From CAVTUU01 sp045804965 (GTDB taxonomy: Bacteria > Chloroflexota > Chloroflexia > Thermomicrobiales > UBA6265), in NCBI GenBank assembly GCA_045804965.1, contig JBJMMD010000011.1, forward strand, positions 1 to 36,232: 36,232 bases of DNA, read 5' to 3'. Each line of letters begins with the position of its first letter. Position 1 is the first letter of the stretch. A model generated the notes under the pieces. That model saw only the letters and a list, made by a program, of their open reading frames with translations. It did no database searches and had not been told where the DNA came from. The translations under genes and the position numbers were made by a program. Below are positions 31,366 through 36,232 of the stretch, piece by piece.

Positions 31366-31411
31366 CTGGGCCACTAGGGTTCTTAACCCCTCCGGCCACC
31401 GCCATCCAGAC

Positions 31412-31450
31412 GGCAAACGACCCCGAGCGTGCTGCCCGCGGCTGTTTGCC
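31412..31450. repeat. ACGGCC-type hairpin, copy c
   Basis: Perfect outer arms GGCAAAC / GTTTGCC with inner CCCCGAGC-type sequence, 46 bp after the secreted protein stop. May act as its terminator. Confidence 0.5.
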
Positions 31451-31568
31451 CCCTTCCCTCTGGATGCAAGCCACAGGAAGCCCCAGAGTAGCCCCGCCTG
31501 GGTGATCCCGTGGTGCCTGCGCCACGGCCTTATGGCCCTCACGCCGCACGCCCCAGCCGGCACAGCAC

Positions 31569-31597
31569 ACGGCCCTGGGCATCACGCTCGGGGCCGT
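31569..31597. repeat. ACGGCC-type hairpin, copy d
   Basis: ACGGCCC and GGGCCGT arms enclose a GC-rich loop. The gap 31366-31688 contains no gene apart from copies c and d. Confidence 0.5.
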
Positions 31598-31688
31598 CCA
31601 TGCAATTGACAGCTGCCACGCCCGCGCGGATGATGCGCGGCGGCATCCCGTTGCCACTTGACGACATCACCTGCGAGAGGAGCGTGCA

Positions 31689-32396
31689 ATGCGGCGGATC
31701 TCGATGCTCGTCGTCCTGCTCCCTGTTGTTCTTGGGGGCTTGCTCATGTTCGGTCGGGCGGCGACGATCGGCGCCCAGGATGGCACCCCGGCGGTGGTCG
31801 CCAGCCCACCACCGCCCGGGGTGATTGTGCCCGACCCGGCGGAGTGCGATATCACGCCGCGCTCGATTGCAGAATTTGCCCACATCGCGGCCACCCCGCC
31901 GGCACCGGTGCCTAACGCCGATCAGCGCTTTTCCAAGCCCGCGCAAACGCCGCGGCCCTGGACGATGCCGGCGGGTACACCAGCGGACGACGCCACCGTT
32001 GCGGCCGCCACATCGACCCTTCGCGAGGCGCTGGCTTGTCTCAACGCGGGGGACTTCCTGCGCTTTACCGCGCTCTTCAGCGACGAGATGATCGACATTC
32101 TGTTCACCATATCCCCGCTCCCGCCCGAGGCGATCCCCTCGCTTGCCGCCTCGCCGGTGCCCTCGCCGCCGGATCAGTGGCTCGGCTATCTGCGCGTGCA
32201 CGATGCGCGGGTCTTGCCCGACGGTCGGGTAGCGGGTCTGGCCGACGACTACGATCCGACCGAGCCGCCGTATGGGATGGGTACGGATTTCGCGATCTTC
32301 GTCAAAGTCGGTGACCAGTGGCTGATCGACTCCTTGATCGAGAACGTCGTCATCACTGGGGAAGCCACTCCGGAAGCCGGCACGCCGACAAGCTAA
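31689..32396 (+). CDS. Secreted protein with NTF2/SnoaL-like domain
   Basis: A signal peptide (MRRISMLVVLLPVVLGGLLM..GAQ) is followed by a Pro/Ala-rich segment to about residue 100. A domain then resembles NTF2-like folds: TSTLREALACLNAGDFLRFT ALFSDEM, a basic/acidic middle, and AIFVKVGDQWLIDSLIEN at the end. The tail ATPEAGTPTS repeats the linker style of neighbours. GAGAGGAG precedes ATG 31689. Ligand unknown. Confidence 0.6.
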   Translation: MRRISMLVVLLPVVLGGLLMFGRAATIGAQDGTPAVVASPPPPGVIVPDPAECDITPRSIAEFAHIAATPPAPVPNADQRFSKPAQTPRPWTMPAGTPADDATVAAATSTLREALACLNAGDFLRFTALFSDEMIDILFTISPLPPEAIPSLAASPVPSPPDQWLGYLRVHDARVLPDGRVAGLADDYDPTEPPYGMGTDFAIFVKVGDQWLIDSLIENVVITGEATPEAGTPTS

Positions 32397-32488
32397 CGAC
32401 AGGGCGCGTCCCGCCTAGCCCAGGTACTCGCCGGCCGCCCAGGGCAGGCGCAATCGCCACGAGCCATCGTGACGATGACGATGGCTGG

Positions 32489-32743
32489 TCATGGCCGTCC
32501 GCGCTGTGTCGCCGGCAATTTCCCCTGAGCCGTCACCAGATCCTGGAGGACTTCCCATTCCGCAGGTTCACCCGCGACGCGAATCCTCCCGATCAGCCAC
32601 CACCGATCACCGCGGCGTTCCGCGCCGTTGGCCGCGATCCGCTGCTTGCGGACATGCATAGGAAAACGAGTGTGGTTGCGTGCGACGTTTGCTGTTCGGT
32701 CCAAGGCCGCATTGATCTAGTCTCTAGTGGGATGGGCGCTCAT
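32489..32743 (-). pseudogene. Small GEPxEW-family gene, copy 3, with one in-frame TAG
   Basis: The full family length is present in one frame: MSAHPTRD, then TAG, then INAALDRTANVARNHTRF, and later ERRGDRWWLIGRIRVAGEPA and EWEVLQD. Copies 1, 2 and 4 all have Gln where the TAG stands (DQI, EQI), so a single CAG to TAG change explains it. The TAG is at 32719-32717. The remainder is intact with no frameshift over 75 codons. Options: a young pseudogene, a restart at TTG 32704 giving a shorter protein, or readthrough. It is divergent from the receiver gene. Confidence 0.6.
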
Positions 32744-32805
32744 GCAATGCAGTGTCGCCTCCGGCACATGGTCGCGCGCAGCCATGGTCACACGGCTCCG
32801 GACGG

Positions 32806-32849
32806 GATGAGGAAATCTTCATGACGAGCTGTCACTGACCCTATATCCT
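32806..32849 (+). promoter_or_regulatory. Shared-architecture promoter P2 (receiver protein 1)
   Basis: GATGAGGAAAT then CTTCATGACG (32806-32826). ATGACG (32821-32826) as -35, 17-bp spacer, TATCCT (32844-32849) as -10. Transcription would enter receiver gene 1 after a leader of about 200 nt. Confidence 0.65.
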
Positions 32850-33054
32850 CTGAGGGAACGAGTCTCGGCCCGCCGCAGGAATGAGGCCCCACGCCACGGC
32901 AGCAGGAGCGCTGCAATCGCTCCCCGCTAGGTCGGGTTGCCACGTCGTCGAGACCCCCTTTCCCCCGCGACGTGCAGCCCTGGTTGCCTCACTCCTACCC
33001 GCCTGCGGGCCGCGACTTGCTCACGTCGTCCCCGCCGCTCACCAAGGATGGATC

Positions 33055-33510
33055 ATGGCCCGCTCGATCCTCGTCGTCGACGATCACCCCGCCAGCGCCG
33101 CCGTGCTGGCCCAACTCCTCGACGGCGAAGGCTATCGAGTACGCTGTGCCTACGATGGGCAAGCGGCCCTGCGCGCGATCACGCAGGCGCCCCCGGATCT
33201 CGTCCTCTCCGACGTAACGATGCCCAAGATGGACGGCGTGACGCTGGCCAGACATCTCCGCGCCCACGGCTGGACGATGCCGGTGGTGCTCATGAGCGCG
33301 GAATGTGCCGCGGTCGACGTTCCGGGCGTCCCGTTGCTCCAGAAGCCGCTCGATTTGGACGGTCTGCTCAAGATGATTGCCCGCATCATGGCGGCCTCGG
33401 GACCGACCCATCGCGAGCCACCACCGCAGCGAACGAGCGACGCAAACGGCCCCGCGCCGATGCCTGAGACCGGTGCCCTCCTCGCTGCCGAGGTTCAGTC
33501 TCCCATCTGA
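33055..33510 (+). CDS. Stand-alone response-regulator receiver 1
   Basis: Begins MARSILVVDDHPASAAVLAQ with the acidic pair. The phospho-acceptor Asp is in DLVLSDVTMPKMDGVTLAR, Ser/Thr position MSAE and the conserved Lys LLQKPLDLDGLLKMI. No DNA-binding or enzymatic output domain follows; the last 40 residues are Pro-rich and partly encoded by a degenerate ACGGCC hairpin (near 33443-33477). AAGGATGGA precedes ATG 33055. Its partner kinase is not in the window. Confidence 0.85.
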   Translation: MARSILVVDDHPASAAVLAQLLDGEGYRVRCAYDGQAALRAITQAPPDLVLSDVTMPKMDGVTLARHLRAHGWTMPVVLMSAECAAVDVPGVPLLQKPLDLDGLLKMIARIMAASGPTHREPPPQRTSDANGPAPMPETGALLAAEVQSPI

Positions 33511-33558
33511 TCAGTGTGCTGAGTTGCTCGTGAACGCGCGCCACTGTCGGCGGCTGAG

Positions 33559-33984
33559 TCACCCCCGGACAGGACGGCCGCGAGTTGACGAAGGAGCGCG
33601 TGCAGAGAAGGGCGGCAATGCGGCACGGTTATTGCAAGCCTGGCGCGTGAGGGCGTTGGCGCACGAGCATACGCGCGCTCGTTGATGGCGCGAATGATGA
33701 TCGTGAACACATAGCGTAGCCCGGGCCAGCGCCCTCATCCTCAGCGCGAGGTTACACCGAAACCAGCACCCCTCGTTCAATGAGCCCCTTTTGATCTTTG
33801 ACGCTCGCAATTGTTCGATGAGCGGGGCAGCGTTTTGGAGGACAAACTTCGCGAGTTCGACATCTGCTTCCGTTGATCGATGCAGGTTGGCAGTCATGGA
33901 CTTGGAGATAATCTCAGCAGCGTCTCGTGCCACCTCAAGAACTTGCAACTATGCTTGTTGCGCTGGATCAACCTTTTCGCTCAT
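33559..33984 (-). pseudogene. Unknown gene coupled to family copy 4, with one in-frame TAG at codon 12
   Basis: ATG 33984 overlaps the stop of family copy 4 by 4 bp and has GGAGG six bases upstream, so the start is well supported. The frame reads MSEKVDPAQQA, TAG (33951-33949), then LQVLEVARDAAEIISKSMTA and DVELAKFVLQNAAPLIEQLR. The latter is a regular helical protein sequence. After about residue 85 the frame becomes Arg/Cys-rich and less protein-like. A Gln codon at the TAG would make a continuous helix. Identity unknown. Confidence 0.5.
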
Positions 33985-34247
33985 GGATGACCTCCGCCTG
34001 CGTGCTGAGAAGCCGGTCGCAATCGCCCCTGATCGGCCGTAGGATCGTTCAGCACGTCCCACTCCTCAGGCTCGCCAATCACGCCAATCCAGCCGATATG
34101 GAATCGGCCGTCATCAGTGGCCTCTACATCGTCGACCCCAACGCGGAAACTCGCCGATGCGACGGGGTAGCATGCGCGTTCACGAGCTGCCCAGGCGGCA
34201 CGGTGGAGGGCGTCAGTGATCTGTTCGGCGGTGGGCCGCGTGGTCAT
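33981..34247 (-). CDS. Small GEPxEW-family protein, copy 4
   Basis: MTTRPTAEQITDALHRAAWA, then ARERACYPVASASFRVGVDD, and FHIGWIGVIGEPEEWDVLND followed by PTADQGRL. 88 residues, intact. It is the longest and least damaged copy and forms a two-gene operon with the gene at 33559-33984 through a 4-bp ATGA overlap. It is divergent from receiver 2. Soluble; no zinc or membrane features. Conservation across copies of GEPxEWDVL suggests a binding face. Confidence 0.7.
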   Translation of the reverse strand: MTTRPTAEQITDALHRAAWAARERACYPVASASFRVGVDDVEATDDGRFHIGWIGVIGEPEEWDVLNDPTADQGRLRPASQHAGGGHP

Positions 34248-34398
34248 ACCTGGATCATGGGACAACCAGACCGCGCCGAACCAGGACCAAGCTCCCAACG
34301 AAATGGCGCGTGCGGTGGTCACGCTCTTGCATGGTCCTTCGGTAACGACAACTCTTTTCCCCGACACCGCCCCATCTGACCACAGGGGAGGATCCCCG

Positions 34399-34794
34399 AT
34401 GGAACGATCGATTCTCGTCGTCGACGATGACCATACCGTCGTTGCGCTGCTCATCGACCTGTTGAACGAGGCGGGCTATCGCGTCCGCTCCGCCTTCAAT
34501 GGGCTAGCCGCGCTCACGGAGATTGCGCGCGCCGCCCCCGACCTGGTGCTCACTGATATGAGGATGCCACACCTGAATGGCGTGGGTCTGGTGGGGCGGC
34601 TGCGGCTCTTGGGATGGATGATGCCCGTGGTGTTCATGAGCGCGGGCCATAGTGCCGCCGATGTGCCAGGCTTCCCATTTGTGGCCAAGCCGTTCGATGT
34701 CGACGTCTTGCTCAACGTCATTACGCACGCTTTGGGCAATCGCCGCGGGGCAGGGGTAAATGACCCCGGAATCGAAGCCGGGGGCCGCTGCTGA
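34399..34794 (+). CDS. Stand-alone response-regulator receiver 2
   Basis: MERSILVVDDDHTVVALLID, DLVLTDMRMPHLNGVGLVGR with the acceptor Asp, MSAGHSAADVPG, and FVAKPFDVDVLLNVI with the conserved Lys. It is closely similar to receiver 1 and also lacks an output domain, so the two are paralogues. GGGGAGGAT precedes ATG 34399. It lies divergent to family copy 4, repeating the layout of receiver 1 with copy 3. Confidence 0.85.
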   Translation: MERSILVVDDDHTVVALLIDLLNEAGYRVRSAFNGLAALTEIARAAPDLVLTDMRMPHLNGVGLVGRLRLLGWMMPVVFMSAGHSAADVPGFPFVAKPFDVDVLLNVITHALGNRRGAGVNDPGIEAGGRC

Positions 34795-34856
34795 TGCCTG
34801 TCTGCTGCAAAAAACCGTGTGCCGCTCGCAACGCTTGCGGATCAATGCCGATACAA

Positions 34857-34892
34857 GCAAACGGCCCCGAGCTGATGCTCAGAACCGTTTGC
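34857..34892. repeat. ACGGCC-type hairpin, copy f
   Basis: GCAAACGG / CCGTTTGC give 8 perfect pairs. Inside, GAGC / GCTC pair around a TGAT loop. It lies 62 bp after receiver 2 and is the best-formed member of the set. Confidence 0.6.
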
Positions 34893-34970
34893 CGGACCCA
34901 GTTCCCCCGCCCCCGACGTGAAGTGGTCAGGGTGCTCGCTTTGGTCCGCACAGCCCGGACCGGTGGGTGA

Positions 34971-35258
34971 CTACGAGAAGTGCAAGACGTCCTCGCCACC
35001 GGTGATCGTCGGTGCGCTCGTCTTCAAGGTCGGCAGGTTCTGCCCGATCCAGTCGGCCACCTGCTTGGTCGATGCCTCGGTCCCGGCTTGGTCTTTGCAG
35101 ACAGTCAAGCTGGTAATCCCGTCGGCGGTCCGCACGAGGTCGTACTGGACAAAACCGGGGACTTGGCGGATGAGGGTCTCGACGTCGGCCTTGCGGCTCA
35201 TCAGCGTGTCGAAGTCGGCGGGGGTGATGCCCGCGTACTGGCGCATGGTGGCGTACAT
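34971..35258 (-). CDS. Small ABM/YdhR-like ferredoxin-fold protein
   Basis: MYATMRQYAGITPADFDTLM, QVPGFVQYDLVRTADGITSL, then TVCKDQAGTEASTKQVADWI in 95 residues. The alternation of Arg-Gln-Tyr strand, helix, PGF..Y strand and VCxDxAG is typical of dimeric alpha+beta barrel proteins (ABM, YdhR). These handle small aromatic substrates or haem; the specific role is unknown. AAGGAG lies upstream. Probably the target of promoter P4 through a long leader. Confidence 0.65.
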   Translation of the reverse strand: MYATMRQYAGITPADFDTLMSRKADVETLIRQVPGFVQYDLVRTADGITSLTVCKDQAGTEASTKQVADWIGQNLPTLKTSAPTITGGEDVLHFS

Positions 35259-35969
35259 GGGTGGTTGGTCTCCTTGACCGCGCACTGGCGGCCGTTGCCT
35301 CCCCCAAACAGGGAAAGCGAGGGGTGTTCCTGCACGGCAGGGAAGTGAAGGGGGCGGCGGAGCCCGGTTGGACAACGCGCCAAGGGGAGGCGGTGGGCGG
35401 GGGAACACTGCAAGTGCTTGCAGCGCATCGGGCTCATTGCTATCCGAGGTTCCTTTAATTTACCATATTTTCTTTCGAAAAGTCAAATCTAGACAAAATT
35501 ACCTTCACTGAGAAGCAATGCTATGGTAGCGCAAGTTTCTGGTGAGACGGCACAGGTCGTTGAAGCTGCCGGCGACATGCGGCGGCGGTCCAGGGAGTCG
35601 AGACCAACGAATGAGCCACAACCCGTGACGGGATCGGCGACGGGGCAGAGGTGCACAGTGCGGGCGGGGAAGGGGGGTGCCGCAACGCACTTGGGATTCT
35701 GGCCGGTGAGGGCGGGAGGGCTGGTCCCGGCGGGTCACTTGGCTCTCACGATCGTCGTCGCACGGGTCGTAACTCGTTCATCCCCAGCATATGGGGTGGA
35801 ATGCGCCGCGTCATGAAGATTTCGTCATGCGCTTGGCAGTGCGCCAGGTGCCAGGCAGGACACCACTGAGGCGCGTCGTAATACCTACAATAAACCGGCC
35901 CCACGCGTGATGGCCGTCCGTGCAACGGCCGCACTCCTGGTTCTTTGCTCCCACGGCCGCCAGTGCGAT
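35259..35969. other. Long leader/intergenic region with an A/T-rich patch
   Basis: No convincing gene in 710 bp. It holds a sharply A/T-rich island at about 35450-35515 (including TTTCGAAA), the L4 leader region (about 35580-35785), promoter P4, and a CGGCC..GGCCG hairpin near 35894-35919 that may terminate the gene at the right edge. Confidence 0.5.
35786..35829 (-). promoter_or_regulatory. Shared-architecture promoter P4 (leftward)
   Basis: On the minus strand: CATGACGAAAT then CTTCATGACG (35829-35809). ATGACG (35814-35809) as -35, 17 bp, TATGCT (35791-35786) as -10. Four bases later ATGAACGAG begins, as in P3. It reads toward the ABM-like gene. Confidence 0.65.
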
Positions 35970-36232
35970 TTACGCGTCGAAGCCACGTGCACCGTCCGTC
36001 TTGCGAACTTCACCTTCGCGTTCGGTGAGGAGTGGATCCAAACCGAGCCGACGTGCGGCGCCTGCCGCACCCCAGGTTGTCCAGCTTTCGACAATTTGGC
36101 ATCCGGCAAAGCGGCTGATCGTCCTCCCCACGAGCGGCTGCTTGACCTCCGCCGCGGCGTTAGAGATGCTGTCATCGGTGGGCACACCCCGCGCCGTCCA
36201 CCACAGCGTCGCCATCTCGCCGTCGATGGCCA
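35970..36232 (-). CDS. SnoaL-like polyketide-cyclase/ester-cyclase family protein, C-terminal part only
   Basis: The frame enters from the right edge: AIDGEMATLWWTARGVPTDD, then PLVGRTISRFAGCQIVESWT and TWGAAGAARRLGLDPLL. The pattern DGxx..xWTxRG...G..ISxFxxxxIVExWxxWxxxGxxRxLG is typical of the SnoaL-like ester cyclase end. The start is outside the window. The substrate cannot be inferred. Confidence 0.7.
   Translation of the reverse strand, partial: AIDGEMATLWWTARGVPTDDSISNAAAEVKQPLVGRTISRFAGCQIVESWTTWGAAGAARRLGLDPLLTEREGEVRKTDGARGFDA

Noticed and set aside
32489..33984. Genome-wide reassignment of TAG as a sense codon
   Set aside because: lysA, mutY, DUF305 and family copy 1 all end in TAG at sensible places, so amber is a normal stop in this genome.
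29327..34892. CRISPR array or integron attC cassettes from the repeated hairpins
   Set aside because: Spacing is irregular (hundreds of bp), genes lie between repeats in both orientations, and no Cas gene or integron integrase is near; the hairpins also lack the attC core sites.
35523..35816. Plus-strand frame beginning MVAQVSGETAQVVEAAGDM
   Set aside because: It runs antisense across leader L4 and promoter P4, has no ribosome site, and its Gly/Arg-rich sequence resembles nothing known.
1..36232. tRNA or rRNA genes
   Set aside because: No stretch with a T-loop GGTTCGAATCC-like motif and matching acceptor arms was found by eye. A tRNA scan would be decisive.

Overview
The window looks like a moderately GC-rich, Gram-positive-like chromosome, most likely Chloroflexota near the class Thermomicrobia. 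This is inferred from the gene set, from secreted proteins with Ala/Thr/Pro-rich 'ATPT/GTPTP' linkers, and from the FeS/NrfD, DUF305/DUF3105 and lone-receiver content; no rRNA is present to confirm it.

Positions 1-20931 are mostly core chromosome: a 3'-truncated principal sigma factor gene (rpoD/sigA), lysA, a divergent ABC-F / coaE / DsbA-fold / mutY run, a DUF305-DUF3105 pair, an FeS electron-transfer subunit, glyS, xerC/D, ald, a peptide-type ABC solute-binding lipoprotein, and rseP-ispG. The FeS subunit (8467-9276) and its likely partner, an NrfD-type membrane subunit (11533-12486), are separated by about 2.2 kb. That gap holds a BON protein, a cold-shock-like protein, a tiny basic ORF and an unknown membrane protein, and the NrfD frame has no ordinary start codon.

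Positions 20953-22902 carry a vapBC-type toxin-antitoxin pair with a clear inverted-repeat operator, a zinc-ribbon protein and an RraA-family protein.

Positions 23145-27539 are a one-directional, tightly overlapping cluster that reads as a degraded prophage or integrative element: a CHC2 primase-like protein, a RepA-like ATPase, a HicA-like protein, many zinc-ribbon microproteins, then the first 30 codons of what looks like a tail tape-measure gene abutting another reading frame. GGGAA(C/T)(C/A)ATTTT-type repeats lie at the 3' ends of the primase and ATPase genes.

Positions 27995-36232 are the most unusual part: an array of small units. A bestrophin-like membrane protein is followed by secreted proteins, two stand-alone response-regulator receivers, an ABM-like protein and a SnoaL-like protein. 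Interspersed on the minus strand are four members of a small unrecognised paralogous family (motif GEPxEW(D/E)VL). One is truncated, and one is interrupted only by a TAG at a conserved Gln position. A second minus-strand gene, translationally coupled to another family member, also has a lone early TAG. Four promoters in this array share one exact architecture: a near-palindrome ending CTTCATGACG, whose last six bases form a -35-like ATGACG, then 17 bp, then TATCCT/TATGCT/TACGCT. Two promoters fire rightward, toward a Tat-exported protein and a receiver; two fire leftward into homologous leaders of about 200 nt. Hairpins of the ACGGCC...GGCCGT type recur between units. I infer a locally duplicated, co-regulated gene family with a common regulator.
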